Of a stretch of DNA of 64,000 nucleotides, positions 29,409 through 39,098 are shown in pieces. The number at the start of each line of letters is the position of its first letter. The stretch's first letter is position 1. Under the pieces are notes generated by a model. That model made no database searches. It was not told where the DNA came from and saw nothing but the letters and a program-made list of their open reading frames with translations. Source of the DNA: an uncultured Oenococcus sp. (GTDB lineage: Bacteria > Bacillota > Bacilli > Lactobacillales > Lactobacillaceae); assembly GCA_934229385.1 (NCBI GenBank), contig CAKQDH010000005.1, positions 1-64,000 of the forward strand, read 5' to 3'. The position numbers and the translations under genes were made by a program.

Positions 29409-30875
29409 ATGGATCAAAAGGTTTCGCAACATGGGAATAGAGGGTATCTTATTCTTATAGCCTTAGCAGCCGGTATGGCTGGTTTGCTTTATGGATATGA
29501 TACTTCCTGTGTTTCAGGTGCAATTGTTTTTCTAAAATCGTTGTACCATTTGACAGGGTTTCAGGAAGGTGAAATTACTTCTGCTATTATGATCGGTGGT
29601 GTAGTTGGAGTTGCTGCTGCCGGATTTTTAAGTGACCATTTTGGACGACGGAAAGTCTTAATATGGGGTGCGATTGTATTTTTTGTAGGTGCTTTAATTT
29701 CAGCTTTCACTCAAACCCCAGGACAATTAATTTGGGCAAGAATTTTTGGAGGCATTGGAATTGGGTTAGCTTCTTCTTTATCGACTACTTATATTTCTGA
29801 AATTGCTCCTCCTAATGTAAGAGGAAGATTATCTTCTTTGTATCAATTATTAACAACAATTGGTATTTTCTTAACTTATCTTGTTAATTTATTTATCGTT
29901 AATCTTATAAGCCATGCTTGGAATGTTACGACAGGTTGGCGTTGGATGCTTGGAATTGGTGCAGTTCCGGCTCTACTTTTCTTTTTGGCATTATTATTTT
30001 CACCAGAAAGTCCAAGATTTTTAATTGAAAAGTTACATGTTCGAGAAGGTTATAATACTTTAGCTAGAGTCAATGGTAGTGATGAAGGAAAGAAACAAAT
30101 GAATGAAATTTCTTCTGCTATTGTTCGTGATAGTCATTCATCTTTAGCTAAATTATTTGGCCCAGGACTTCGTAGAGCTTTTGGAATTGGTATATTTTTG
30201 GCAATTATAAACCAAGCTGCTGGTATGAACGTTTTTATGTATTATAGTCCAACAATTTTTCAAACTGCTGGTATGTCAGGTGGTAATGCTAATTTCTTAG
30301 CTACCGTAGGTGTTGGTGCAGTTAATGTTATAGCTACTGTTGTTTTCATGTTTATGATTGATAAGTTTGGTAGACGTAAACTTCTTCTTGTCGGAGCACT
30401 TGGCTTAACTATCTTTTCAGCATGGGTAGCTATTTCTTTTGCTGCTGGCAATAATGTTTTATTGATATTAGGAATTTTCCTTTTTGTTATTTGTTTTGCT
30501 TTTTCGATGGGTCCAATTCCATGGGTTATGATTCCGGAATTGTTCCCAACCTATTTAAGGTCTAGAGCTGCAGGATTATGTACTGTTTTGCTATGGGCAG
30601 CTAACTGGGCTATTGGTCAGTTTGCACCCGTAATGTTAGATGCTTGGGGAGGTCTAGGAACCTTTATCTTCTTTGCTGTATTAAACTTAGTTATCGGTGT
30701 CGGTGTTTACTTCTTTGTTCCAGAAACTAAAGATAAGTCTCTTGAACAAATTGAGGATTCTTTCTGGCCGAAGGGAGTAAAACGTGAGACCAATCTTAAA
30801 GAAGCTGAAGAGAATAAACAGCTTAAAAATGTCGAACAAGTAAAGAAAGAATTAAAATCAATAGCTAATAAATAA
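29409..30875 (+). CDS. Sugar porter family MFS symporter (xylose/arabinose/glucose type)
   Basis: A 488-residue twelve-helix sugar:H+ symporter. The signatures are present: GLLYGYDTS in helix 1, GRRKVLIWGA after helix 2, PESPRFL before the central loop, the second-half FGRRKLLL, and PETKDKSLEQIE after helix 12. This matches XylE/GalP/AraE-like porters, but the preferred sugar cannot be read from sequence. AGGAGAG precedes the ATG. A CRE overlaps the promoter, and a ROK glucokinase gene follows on the same strand behind a terminator, so the imported sugar may be a hexose that is then phosphorylated. Confidence 0.92.
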   Translation: MDQKVSQHGNRGYLILIALAAGMAGLLYGYDTSCVSGAIVFLKSLYHLTGFQEGEITSAIMIGGVVGVAAAGFLSDHFGRRKVLIWGAIVFFVGALISAFTQTPGQLIWARIFGGIGIGLASSLSTTYISEIAPPNVRGRLSSLYQLLTTIGIFLTYLVNLFIVNLISHAWNVTTGWRWMLGIGAVPALLFFLALLFSPESPRFLIEKLHVREGYNTLARVNGSDEGKKQMNEISSAIVRDSHSSLAKLFGPGLRRAFGIGIFLAIINQAAGMNVFMYYSPTIFQTAGMSGGNANFLATVGVGAVNVIATVVFMFMIDKFGRRKLLLVGALGLTIFSAWVAISFAAGNNVLLILGIFLFVICFAFSMGPIPWVMIPELFPTYLRSRAAGLCTVLLWAANWAIGQFAPVMLDAWGGLGTFIFFAVLNLVIGVGVYFFVPETKDKSLEQIEDSFWPKGVKRETNLKEAEENKQLKNVEQVKKELKSIANK

Positions 30876-30920
30876 TTAGCAATTGTTAAAAGTAATAAAA
30901 TTTTAAAATGATGTTTAATG

Positions 30921-30968
30921 AAAATTCTCTTTATAAATATAGAAATTATTATTTAAGAGAATTTTTTC
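30921..30968 (+). terminator. Terminator after the sugar symporter
   Basis: AAAATTCTCTT at 30921-30931 pairs perfectly with AAGAGAATTTT at 30955-30965 and is followed by T residues. Confidence 0.75.
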
Positions 30969-30999
30969 TTTGTGTTAAAAACTTTTATGAGGAGTTAAT

Positions 31000-32013
31000 A
31001 TGCCATCTAAATTAATGGGTGTCGATGCTGGTGGAACAAATATTTCATTTGGTATTTCGGATGTTCATGGGAAATTGCAAGACCAGTGGAGTATTAAGAC
31101 TAATATTTTGGATAATGGAAATCATATTGTTCCAGATATGATAGATTCTATTTCTCATCGGCTTAGTTTGTATAATTTAAAGCCTTCTGATTTTTATGCA
31201 ATTGGAATGGATTTCCCTGGTAATGTAGTTAAATCGGGAAGTGCTGTTTCAGGTGCTTATAATTTAAATTGGGGGCCAGCTCATGATGTTAAGGGTCCTT
31301 TAGAAGATAAATTTAAAATACCAGTGGTTTTAGAAAATGATGCTAATGTTGCAGCCTTGGGAGAGAATTGGAAAGGAGCTGGTAATAGTAGTCAGGATGT
31401 AATTACGGTTATGTTAGGAACCGGAATTGGTGCTGGTATAATTGAAAATGGAAAATTACAATTAGGTTTTCATGGTTCTGCTGGTGAAATTGGCCATATT
31501 TGTGTGGTTCCTAATGGCTTCAAATGTGCTTGTGGTAAGCAAGGCTGTTTGGAGAGGTATGCTTCTGCTAATGGAATTGTCGAGTTAGCTAATCATCTGG
31601 CTGAACAATATGAAGGAACTTCTAAACTAAAAAAACTATTAGATACAGGCCAAGATGTAACGTCTGAGACGATTGTAAACTTAGCTAAAAAAAATGATTA
31701 TTTGGCTTTAAAATCTATTACCCAGTCTTGTAAATATATTGGGTTGGTACTTTCTTATGTAGGTAATATCTTAGATCCCGAGACAATTGTTATTGGTGGA
31801 GGAGTTTCACAAGCAGGCCAGTTTTTGGTTAATTTAATTGAAAAGCCCTTTAACGAGTTACTTTTTCCTCCTCTTAAGGGAAAGATAAAGCTTAAATTAG
31901 CAAAACTTGGCAATATAGTAGGATTATTCGGTGCTCTTTCGTTAGCTTTAAAGTATGTTGAAGATAAAGAATTAAATAAAAGGGATTTATTAGCAAAAAA
32001 GATAACACTTTAG
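31000..32013 (+). CDS. glcK: ROK family glucokinase
   Basis: Phosphorylates glucose with ATP in the cytoplasm. The 337-residue protein has the ATP loop GVDAGGTNISFG (residues 7-18), the sugar-binding LENDANVAALGE, and the ROK zinc motif CACGKQGCLE with its histidine upstream (GEIGHI). This is the Gram-positive glucokinase subgroup; an N-acetyl-sugar or fructose kinase is less likely because the ExGH and CxCGxxGC context fits GlcK. GAGGAG precedes the ATG. It follows the sugar symporter, which may supply its substrate. A terminator lies at 32136. Confidence 0.9.
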   Translation: MPSKLMGVDAGGTNISFGISDVHGKLQDQWSIKTNILDNGNHIVPDMIDSISHRLSLYNLKPSDFYAIGMDFPGNVVKSGSAVSGAYNLNWGPAHDVKGPLEDKFKIPVVLENDANVAALGENWKGAGNSSQDVITVMLGTGIGAGIIENGKLQLGFHGSAGEIGHICVVPNGFKCACGKQGCLERYASANGIVELANHLAEQYEGTSKLKKLLDTGQDVTSETIVNLAKKNDYLALKSITQSCKYIGLVLSYVGNILDPETIVIGGGVSQAGQFLVNLIEKPFNELLFPPLKGKIKLKLAKLGNIVGLFGALSLALKYVEDKELNKRDLLAKKITL

Positions 32014-32135
32014 TTTATATTTTAAATAATATATAAATAATTTTTATTTGTATGATAAGGGTTAATTAGTAAATATTAACGTTAAAAAATATAAATTTAT
32101 TATTTTTGTATAATGAAAAAAAGTTAATATAGATA

Positions 32136-32163
32136 AAAACAAGCTTTAAGGAGCTTGTTTTTT
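32136..32163 (+). terminator. Rho-independent terminator after glcK
   Basis: AAAACAAGCT at 32136-32145 pairs with AGCTTGTTTT at 32152-32161 around a 6-base loop, with a T tail. The rest of the 349-base gap before the histidinol phosphatase gene holds only a small TTTGAG/CTCAAA dyad (32265-32282). Confidence 0.85.
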
Positions 32164-32362
32164 CATGATCTAAACGAATTAAATTTTTAATAATTAATGG
32201 AAAAATGTTATATAGTTTAATTAGTATTTTAATGTTTTTCTATTTATGATAGTAAATTTAAAAGTTTGAGGCTTGTCTCAAATTTAAATATATTTTTTAA
32301 AAAGGGGTTTAAATAATTATTTAATTTATTTTAAATTTGGTTTTTGTTTAAAAAGGGGAATT

Positions 32363-33220
32363 TTGAAAAAAAATAATAACTTAAGAAATAATCTAAAAAA
32401 AGAAGGCCATACACATACAGAATTCTGTCCTCACGGTAGTAAAGAAAATGTTGAGTTAATGATTCAGAAGGCTATTCGCTTAGGTTTTCAAGAATATAGC
32501 ATAACTGAACATGCTCCTTTACCCCCTAATTTTAAAAACGATTATGAAGGCACTAGGACTGGTTTAACCGAAGCTTCTATGGGCGAAAAAGATGTAGTTG
32601 CCTATTTAGATAAATGCAAAAAAATGCAACGAAAATATAAAAACCAAATCAAAATAAATATTGGCTTTGAAATTGATTTTTTCCCTCAATATATAAATTG
32701 GACTAGACATTTTTTAAATAAATATAAAAAAATTACTACTGATAATATTTTATCCGTGCATTTTATGCGAGGGAAAAATAATAAATTTTGGGCTGTAGAT
32801 GATGAATTAAAAGACTTTAAAATTGGTTTACTTGATTATTTTAAAAATACCCAAGAATTATATAAATATTACTTATTTTATCTTTTACAAGCAGTTCAAG
32901 CGTTAAAAGGCCCATTAAGAATTGGTCATCTAACTCTTGTAAAGAAATTTCAAGATTATTTTGGTCTTTCTCACGGCCTTGATGATGAAAATCAGAAATT
33001 AATGAGACGTTTATTGGCTCTTATAAAAAAGGAAAAATTTGAACTCGATTTCAACGCTTCAGGTCTTTATAAACCCTTTTGTAATGAAACTTATCCTGAT
33101 TTAAGAACGATTATTTTAGCAAGAAAAATGAAGATCCCCTTAGTATATGGCAGTGATGCCCATAGTGTTCAGGAAGTTGGGCATGGTTATCATTGCTTAC
33201 ATGACTTGATAGAAAATTAA
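32363..33220 (+). CDS. hisJ: Histidinol phosphatase, PHP type
   Basis: Removes phosphate from L-histidinol phosphate, the penultimate step of histidine synthesis. The 285-residue PHP-domain protein has metal-binding motifs HTHTEFCPHG near residue 17, an EH near 49, and the C-terminal YGSDAHSVQEVG. This is the HisK/HisJ family of Firmicutes rather than the HAD-type phosphatase. The start is TTG at 32363-32365, with AGGGG four bases upstream. It lies just upstream of the T-box and the his operon but outside the T-box control, so it may be expressed separately. It fills the only enzyme otherwise missing from the operon. Confidence 0.9.
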   Translation: MKKNNNLRNNLKKEGHTHTEFCPHGSKENVELMIQKAIRLGFQEYSITEHAPLPPNFKNDYEGTRTGLTEASMGEKDVVAYLDKCKKMQRKYKNQIKINIGFEIDFFPQYINWTRHFLNKYKKITTDNILSVHFMRGKNNKFWAVDDELKDFKIGLLDYFKNTQELYKYYLFYLLQAVQALKGPLRIGHLTLVKKFQDYFGLSHGLDDENQKLMRRLLALIKKEKFELDFNASGLYKPFCNETYPDLRTIILARKMKIPLVYGSDAHSVQEVGHGYHCLHDLIEN

Positions 33221-33629
33221 TAAAGATTTAAAATGCGTTTCCTGATTACGACAAAGTTGAAATTAGTATAAGGTATTTTTGCTTAATGAGAAAAATTTGG
33301 CAGGAATTTTGTGAATTTATTTGTCTGATAAATGCCCTATAAAATTAAATTAGTTTTCTTAGTAACTTATAAGTGTAAAAGATTTTGATAATTACTGTTA
33401 CGTGGGGTATAGATATTTAGAAGCCGGATTACTTAAGTAAATGAGAGGATGGAGATATGTGTTTTTTAATATTAGAATCTATAAGCCATGGATTTTAACC
33501 ATAGTAATTGATATGTTTAAATCTATGGTATTTACTTTTGTAGCAATAAGCTAAAAAGAGAAGTTTTATGAAACTGTCTTTGACATATTAAGATTTTGTG
33601 TTAAGTTATTCTATAAATTTATAAAATAA
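33221..33629. other. Non-coding stretch before the His T-box
   Basis: No gene seen. It contains a 10-bp hairpin (CCATGGATTT at 33486-33495 with AAATCTATGG at 33519-33528, one G-U pair) and a TTGACA at 33580-33585 that may be the -35 box of the his operon. The matching -10 box is not clear. Confidence 0.4.
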
Positions 33630-33917
33630 AAGTGGTGAGTAGGAAAAGTAGTTAATATTATATAAAAAGAGAGCCCACATGATGAGAAAGGGTAATATAA
33701 ATTAATGAATACACGCCTATGAACTGGCTAGTCGAATAAAGTAGATTAGTCCGCATGTTTAGCGTTATCAGGGTTGCCATAACTGGCACTCTTCAAAGTT
33801 TACCAGTTGTTGGCAACGTAAGGCTTGTCATCGTGAGGTGACAGCAAATCGAGGTGGTACCGCGATATTTATTCGTCCTCAGAAATTAGTTTATTAGTTT
33901 CTGAGGGCTTTTTTATT
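33630..33917 (+). promoter_or_regulatory. T-box leader of the his operon, likely tRNA-His specific
   Basis: The T-box sequence GAGGTGGTACCGCG at 33851-33864 is near-consensus. It is followed by a terminator hairpin (CCTCAGAAA at 33877-33885 with TTTCTGAGG at 33898-33906, then a T tract). Stem I can be closed by TAGG (33640-33643) and CCTA (33716-33719), which places CAC at 33712-33714 in the specifier position. CAC is a His codon. Uncharged tRNA-His would favour the antiterminator and let hisZ-hisD be transcribed. Confidence 0.9.
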
Positions 33918-33945
33918 TTTTAAATTTTGTAAAAAAGGAGGAAAA

Positions 33946-35097
33946 ATGAAAAATCGAAATTTGCCTAGTGGTACACGAGATGAATTTGGTGCTTTAGCTT
34001 TGATTAAAGAAAATATTGAAAATAAACTCTTTTCGCAGTTTAAGAAACATGGTTTTGTTAAGTTAACTACACCGGTTTTAGAATATGCTGATGTTTTCCG
34101 CCCCTTAAAACTAAGTAATTATCGCCCTTATCAGATGCTTGACCAGAATGGAAGAAATTTAGTTTTAAGGCCAGATATGACCTTACCAATTGCTAGGGTC
34201 TTAAGTACAACCGATATTAGTTTACCTATCAAAGTTTATTATGGTGGCGATGTTTTTCGGCTAAAAAAACAGCTATCGGGTGGATATAATCAAATAAGCC
34301 AAGCAGGGATTGAGATTATTGGCTATAAAGAACTTAAGGCCGAATGGGAATGTCTTTTAATTGGTATTAATAGTTGCCGAAGGTTAGGGATTAAGAATTT
34401 AGAAGTAGAAATAGGATATGCAAGGTTTGTCGATGAAATACTAAAAATTTTGCCCCTTCCAAATTCGATAAAAATCTCGTTAAAGGAATCTTTGTTTGCT
34501 AAAAATATGGGAAAATATCAACAATTATGTTTACCGTTAAAAAATAGCCCTTTTAATGCTTTTCTTTCTGAATGGCCCTGGCTTTTTGGAAATTTTACTT
34601 CTGTAATTAATACCGTCTATAAATTTCCTAAGCTCGCTCCTTTAAAGCCCATTATTTCTTCTTTAAAAAAAACATTCAATTTTTTAAAGAGAATCTTTCC
34701 TCAACAAAATTTAAATTTAGATTTAAGTTCTCCTTCTACCCAGAGTTATTATACTGGGACAACATTTCAAGCTTTTACTAAAGATTCAAATGATTATTTA
34801 TTTAGTGGAGGACGTTATGATAATTTATTAAAAAATTTTCAAAATTTGAAAAAGCCTGCAGTAGGTTTAGCTTTTGATATAGATGTTTTAGCTAAGCATC
34901 TAAGCCTTCCAAGGGAAAAGAAACATACTTTAATTTATTTTCGTTCTGACCAATGGAAAGAAGCTGAAAAAAAAGTACAAGAAATCCCAAATAGCAGCTT
35001 ATGTCTTTCTAATAGCTTAGTAGAAGCCAAAAGGATTGCTCTTAGTTTGAATTATAATTTGCTTAATTTAGATCGAAAAACGCAGAGGACAAAATAA
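33946..35097 (+). CDS. hisZ: ATP phosphoribosyltransferase regulatory subunit
   Basis: The 383-residue HisRS-like paralogue has no aminoacylation role. It assembles with short-form HisG to make an active, histidine-regulated ATP phosphoribosyltransferase. Class II synthetase-type motifs remain (PSGTRDEF at the start, LRPDMTLPIAR near residue 83, GGRYDNLL near 300), but the C-terminal anticodon domain is missing, as in HisZ. AAAGGAGG before the ATG. It is the first gene after the T-box and lies 2 bases from hisG. Confidence 0.93.
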   Translation: MKNRNLPSGTRDEFGALALIKENIENKLFSQFKKHGFVKLTTPVLEYADVFRPLKLSNYRPYQMLDQNGRNLVLRPDMTLPIARVLSTTDISLPIKVYYGGDVFRLKKQLSGGYNQISQAGIEIIGYKELKAEWECLLIGINSCRRLGIKNLEVEIGYARFVDEILKILPLPNSIKISLKESLFAKNMGKYQQLCLPLKNSPFNAFLSEWPWLFGNFTSVINTVYKFPKLAPLKPIISSLKKTFNFLKRIFPQQNLNLDLSSPSTQSYYTGTTFQAFTKDSNDYLFSGGRYDNLLKNFQNLKKPAVGLAFDIDVLAKHLSLPREKKHTLIYFRSDQWKEAEKKVQEIPNSSLCLSNSLVEAKRIALSLNYNLLNLDRKTQRTK

Positions 35098-35099
35098 TT

Positions 35100-35762
35100 A
35101 TGATAAAAATCGCTCTCACGAAAGGTCGTATTGAAAAACAAATTCTTCCATTATTTAAAGCGGCTAGAATTCATTGTAAAGAACTTTCTCAAAAAGAAAG
35201 GAAGCTTATTTTTAATGAAGATCCAAGATATGAAATAATTTTGGTTAAAGCTCAAGATGTTTTAACTTATTTAAACCAAGGATCTGTTCAAATAGGTATT
35301 GTTGGTAGTGATACTCTTTCTGAACAAGATAATCGACAGTATGACATGCTTGATTTAGGTGTAGGTCGTTGTCGGTTTGTCTTAGCTTCAGACTATAATT
35401 TTGATCCTCAACAAACTAGAAGAAAAATCATTGCTACTAAATATCCTAATATTACTAAAAAATATTTTCAAAGTATTGGTGAAGATGTAGAAATCATAAG
35501 AATTGAGGGTTCAGTTGAGTTAGCTCCACTAACTGGTTTATCAGATGCAATTGTTGATATTGTTCAAACCGGAAGGACTTTAAGAGAAAATCATTTAAAA
35601 GTTTATGCTAAACTCCAACCAGTTAGCGCTCAGCTAGCGGTTAACCGTTTAGCTTTAAAGCAATATAGATCAGAAATTAGAAATTTAATTTCTAATTTAA
35701 AAAAAGCCCAAGTTTCTTTGGGAATATCAAAGGAGAATTATAATGCGCCAAGCTCATATTAA
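35100..35762 (+). CDS. hisG: ATP phosphoribosyltransferase, short form
   Basis: Catalyses the first step of histidine synthesis, joining ATP and PRPP. At 220 residues it lacks the C-terminal regulatory domain of long HisG and therefore depends on HisZ, which is encoded immediately upstream. The phosphate-binding motif reads [17 protein letters not shown] (about residues 147-163), with the N-terminal ALTKGRIE. Its 3' end overlaps hisB by 20 bases. Confidence 0.95.
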   Translation: MIKIALTKGRIEKQILPLFKAARIHCKELSQKERKLIFNEDPRYEIILVKAQDVLTYLNQGSVQIGIVGSDTLSEQDNRQYDMLDLGVGRCRFVLASDYNFDPQQTRRKIIATKYPNITKKYFQSIGEDVEIIRIEGSVELAPLTGLSDAIVDIVQTGRTLRENHLKVYAKLQPVSAQLAVNRLALKQYRSEIRNLISNLKKAQVSLGISKENYNAPSSY

Positions 35763-36327
35763 AAGAATAACTAAAGAAACTAAAATCGATCTTAATTTAA
35801 ATCTTGATAATTATCATACTATCAGTATAGATACAGGTATTGGTTTTTTTGATCATATGTTGGAAGTTTTTGCTCGGCATGGACGATTTGGCTTAAAAAT
35901 TAAGGCTGCAGGTGATCTTAAAGTTGATCCGCATCATACGACTGAAGATGTAGGTATTGTTTTAGGATTAGCTTTAAAAAAATCATTGGGGAATAAAAAT
36001 GGTATTGAACGGTTTGGTTCAGCTTTAATTCCTTTAGACGAAACTTTAAGTCGTGTAGTTATTGATTTATCTGGGCGTTCTTACCTTGTATTTCAAGCTC
36101 AATTTTCCAATCCTAAATTAGGTACTTATGATACAGAAGTTACTGAAGATTTTTTTCAAGCTGTAGCTTTTAATGCACAAATGAACTTACATGCTTGTGT
36201 GCTTTATGGACGTAATACTCATCATAAAATAGAAACTCTATTTAAGGCTTTTGGGAGAGCGTTGCGTCAAGCTGTTACCCTTAATCCAGAAATTAAGGGC
36301 ATACCTTCTACTAAGGGAGTTATTTAA
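35743..36327 (+). CDS. hisB: Imidazoleglycerol-phosphate dehydratase
   Basis: The 194-residue manganese enzyme dehydrates imidazole glycerol phosphate to imidazole acetol phosphate. Paired histidine motifs are intact: [13 protein letters not shown] and [11 protein letters not shown] in the first half, and [22 protein letters not shown] in the second. It is the single-domain form, without the phosphatase fusion of enteric HisB, which is consistent with the separate PHP phosphatase upstream. The AAAGGAG site and start lie inside hisG. Confidence 0.96.
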   Translation: MRQAHIKRITKETKIDLNLNLDNYHTISIDTGIGFFDHMLEVFARHGRFGLKIKAAGDLKVDPHHTTEDVGIVLGLALKKSLGNKNGIERFGSALIPLDETLSRVVIDLSGRSYLVFQAQFSNPKLGTYDTEVTEDFFQAVAFNAQMNLHACVLYGRNTHHKIETLFKAFGRALRQAVTLNPEIKGIPSTKGVI

Positions 36328-36954
36328 ATGATCGCAATTATTGATTATGATGCTGGAAATACAAAGAGTGTTAAAAATGCTTTAGATTATTTAAAAATTA
36401 AAAATATTTTATCTAAAGATCCACAGATCCTTTTAAAAGCTGATGGCCTTATTTTACCTGGTGTAGGTGCTTTTAAAAAAGCAATGGATATTTTATATCA
36501 GCGAAATTTAATTTCTGTATTAAAAAGGGCAGCTTATGTGAAAAAACCAATTTTAGGTATATGTTTAGGTATGCAATTGTTTTTTGAAGAAAGCTTTGAA
36601 TTTGGAAAAAATAAGGGGTTAGGTTTAATTCCAGGCCGAGTATTAGCTATTCCTGAAAAAAGGGGTATAAAAATTCCTCATATGGGTTGGGATTTTAATC
36701 ATGTTTGTAAGAGGGCTTCTCTTAGCGAAGTTTTTTTAAATCAGGCAACTTATTTTGCCCATTCTTATTATGTTCAAACTGTTCCTAATTATATTTTGTC
36801 AACTGTGGATTATGGATTAAAAATTCCTAGTATTGTACAAAAAGAAAATGTTTTTGGCATGCAATTTCACCCGGAAAAAAGCGGGGAAGTTGGATTAAAA
36901 GGGCTTTTAAGATTTAAGGAGGTAGCTAAACATGAAAGTTATACCCGCAGTTGA
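36328..36954 (+). CDS. hisH: Imidazole glycerol phosphate synthase glutaminase subunit
   Basis: The class I glutamine amidotransferase feeds ammonia to HisF. Cys79 in ILGICLGMQ is the nucleophile, and His181 and Glu183 in FHPEKSG complete the triad. 208 residues is normal length. It starts directly after the hisB stop codon and overlaps hisA by 23 bases. hisH and hisF are separated by hisA, as in most bacteria. Confidence 0.96.
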   Translation: MIAIIDYDAGNTKSVKNALDYLKIKNILSKDPQILLKADGLILPGVGAFKKAMDILYQRNLISVLKRAAYVKKPILGICLGMQLFFEESFEFGKNKGLGLIPGRVLAIPEKRGIKIPHMGWDFNHVCKRASLSEVFLNQATYFAHSYYVQTVPNYILSTVDYGLKIPSIVQKENVFGMQFHPEKSGEVGLKGLLRFKEVAKHESYTRS

Positions 36955-37660
36955 TTTGGAAAACCAAAAAAGTGTTCGTTTATACCAAGGAAACTTTGAT
37001 CAGGCTACTTTGATTGATGAAAAACCTGTAGAACAAGCACAGAAAATTGAAAATTCTGGCCTTAACAATTTACATCTAATTGATTTGGATGGAGCAAAGT
37101 TTGGTCGCCCTATTAATCGCCAATTAGTTTATAGAATATGTCAACAAACTAATTTAAAAGTAGAAGTTGGAGGAGGCATCAGAACTCTAGCCCAGGTAAA
37201 TGCTTATTTAACTGGCGGGGTAAATCGAGTTATTTTGGGATCGTCAGCTTTGGATAATCCTCAATTGGTTAAGAGAGCGATTAATTTATTTGGAAGTGAT
37301 CAAATCGTCATTGCCATCGATGGAAAAGATGGAGAAGTTGCTATTTCCGGTTGGGTAAAAAAAAGCAATATAAAAATGCAAGATCTTTTATCTAATATGT
37401 TAGCTTTTGGTGCAAAACAATTTCTTGTAACGGACATTTCTAAAGATGGCACCTTAAAGGGCCCTAATATTAAACTCTTATCGAATTTAAGAGTTGCTTT
37501 CCCGAAAGTAAATATAATTGCAGCAGGTGGGATTTCTAACTTAAAAGATTTAAAGGAACTTAAAAAAGTTGGCATTAATTCAGCTGTTGTGGGGAGAGCC
37601 CTTGCTACTGGCGACCTTCCTTTAGCAACTTTAAGGGAGGTAAATAGTTATGATAACTAA
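36932..37660 (+). CDS. hisA: Phosphoribosylformimino-AICAR phosphate isomerase
   Basis: A TIM-barrel isomerase of 242 residues acting on ProFAR. Asp8 (VIPAVDLE) and an aspartate in VTDISKDGTLKG (near residue 170) match the catalytic pair. GGGIRTL and AAGGISNL bind the two phosphates. AAGGAGGT precedes the ATG within hisH. It overlaps hisF by 11 bases. Confidence 0.96.
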   Translation: MKVIPAVDLENQKSVRLYQGNFDQATLIDEKPVEQAQKIENSGLNNLHLIDLDGAKFGRPINRQLVYRICQQTNLKVEVGGGIRTLAQVNAYLTGGVNRVILGSSALDNPQLVKRAINLFGSDQIVIAIDGKDGEVAISGWVKKSNIKMQDLLSNMLAFGAKQFLVTDISKDGTLKGPNIKLLSNLRVAFPKVNIIAAGGISNLKDLKELKKVGINSAVVGRALATGDLPLATLREVNSYDN

Positions 37661-38408
37661 AAGGATTATTCCTTGTTTAGATGTTGACCATGGAAATGTT
37701 AAAAAGGGAGTTAATTTTATCCATTTGGCTAATGTAGGTGACCCAGTAGAAATAGCTTCTAATTATGAACACCAAGGTGCTGATGAATTAGTATTTTTAG
37801 ATATTACGGCTACTAACGAAAAGCGTATGACTCTTCTCCAAACTGTACAAAAAGTAGCTAAACAGGTTTTTGTTCCGTTAACCGTTGGCGGTGGTATTAA
37901 GTCAATTAAAGATATACAACTTTTGCTTCAATCTGGAGCGGATAAGGTTGCGATTAATTCTGCTGCTCTTTTTAATCCTGAATTAATTTCTCAAGGTGCT
38001 GAAAAATTTGGAAGCCAATGTATTGTTTTATCTATTGATGCTAAATGGGATCCAGATGAAAAAAAATATTGGGTTTATACCAATGGGGGGAAAAAGGAAA
38101 CAAAGAAGGATGCTTTAGACTGGGCTAAAGAAGGTGTAAGTAAAGGAGCTGGAGAATTATTAGTAACTAGTATGGATAAAGATGGAACAAAAAAAGGTTA
38201 TGATATTAATTTATACCGTGCTTTAAATCAATTGGTTAATGTTCCTATTATTGCTTCTGGTGGTTGTGGAAAATTAAAAGACTTTATTAACGTTTTTAAA
38301 AAAACAAACGTAGACGGAGCATTAGCAGCATCGGTATTTCATTTTAAAGAATTAACGATTCCAAAAGTAAAAAATATTTTAAAACGAAAAGGGATTTTAG
38401 TTAGATGA
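37650..38408 (+). CDS. hisF: Imidazole glycerol phosphate synthase cyclase subunit
   Basis: The 252-residue TIM barrel forms imidazole glycerol phosphate and AICAR with ammonia from HisH. Asp11 (RIIPCLDVDHG) and an aspartate in SMDKDGTKKGYD (near 177) are the catalytic residues. GGGIKS and ASGGCGKL hold phosphate. AGGGAGGT precedes the ATG. It overlaps hisI by 4 bases (ATGA). Confidence 0.96.
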   Translation: MITKRIIPCLDVDHGNVKKGVNFIHLANVGDPVEIASNYEHQGADELVFLDITATNEKRMTLLQTVQKVAKQVFVPLTVGGGIKSIKDIQLLLQSGADKVAINSAALFNPELISQGAEKFGSQCIVLSIDAKWDPDEKKYWVYTNGGKKETKKDALDWAKEGVSKGAGELLVTSMDKDGTKKGYDINLYRALNQLVNVPIIASGGCGKLKDFINVFKKTNVDGALAASVFHFKELTIPKVKNILKRKGILVR

Positions 38409-38728
38409 AGCCAAATTTTTCAAAATATTCTAATAGGTTAGTTCCAACCATTATAGAAGATTATCGGACTAAACAAGTATTGATGTTAGCTTATATGAGT
38501 GAAGAAAGCTACAAAAGAAGTTTAAAAAGTAATCAAACTTGGTTCTGGTCTAGGAGCAGACATAAACTGTGGCATAAAGGTGAAAGTAGTGGACACATAC
38601 AAATTATCAAAGAAATTAAAATTGATTGTGACCAAGATACCCTTTTAGTTATGGTTACTCCGAAAGGACCAGCTTGTCATACAGGGCATCAAAGTTGTTT
38701 TTATCGTGATATATTAGTAAAGAAATAA
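38405..38728 (+). CDS. hisI: Phosphoribosyl-AMP cyclohydrolase
   Basis: A 107-residue zinc enzyme that opens the adenine ring of PR-AMP. The metal-binding region has DCDQDTLLV (about residues 77-85) and the cysteines of ACHTGHQSCFY near 99-104. SRSRHKLWHKGESSGH is the substrate-binding signature. It is the single-function form; HisE is encoded separately downstream. Its start overlaps the hisF stop. Confidence 0.95.
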   Translation: MKPNFSKYSNRLVPTIIEDYRTKQVLMLAYMSEESYKRSLKSNQTWFWSRSRHKLWHKGESSGHIQIIKEIKIDCDQDTLLVMVTPKGPACHTGHQSCFYRDILVKK

Positions 38729-38766
38729 ATTTAAATTTATATAAAAAAATTAAAAAAGGAAATTTT

Positions 38767-39087
38767 ATGCAAGATATTGAAGAACTTTATAAAATCATTT
38801 TGAAACGCAAAGATAAAAGAAAGAAGGGTTCCTACACTAATTATTTGTTTGATGAAGGTCTTGATAAGATTTTAAAAAAAGTAGGTGAAGAATCAACAGA
38901 AGTGATAGTAGCAGCAAAAAATTCTTCTAAAAAAGATTTTGTTTATGAAACTGCTGATTTAGTTTACCATTTATTGGTTTTAATGGCTGAAAAAAATGTT
39001 AGTGTTGAGCAACTAAAAAAAGAATTAGGTAAAAGAAAAGGTTTGATGAGCAAATTTAAAGATCGTCGACAGATTACTAACTTATAA
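38767..39087 (+). CDS. hisE: Phosphoribosyl-ATP pyrophosphatase
   Basis: A 106-residue all-helical MazG-like hydrolase that removes diphosphate from PR-ATP. The Mg-binding pattern EESTEVIVAAK followed by ETADLVYHLLVLMAE (about residues 42-83) is intact. AAAAAGGA precedes the ATG. It lies 38 bases after hisI and 11 before hisC. Confidence 0.94.
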   Translation: MQDIEELYKIILKRKDKRKKGSYTNYLFDEGLDKILKKVGEESTEVIVAAKNSSKKDFVYETADLVYHLLVLMAEKNVSVEQLKKELGKRKGLMSKFKDRRQITNL

Positions 39088-39098
39088 AGGAATTAATC

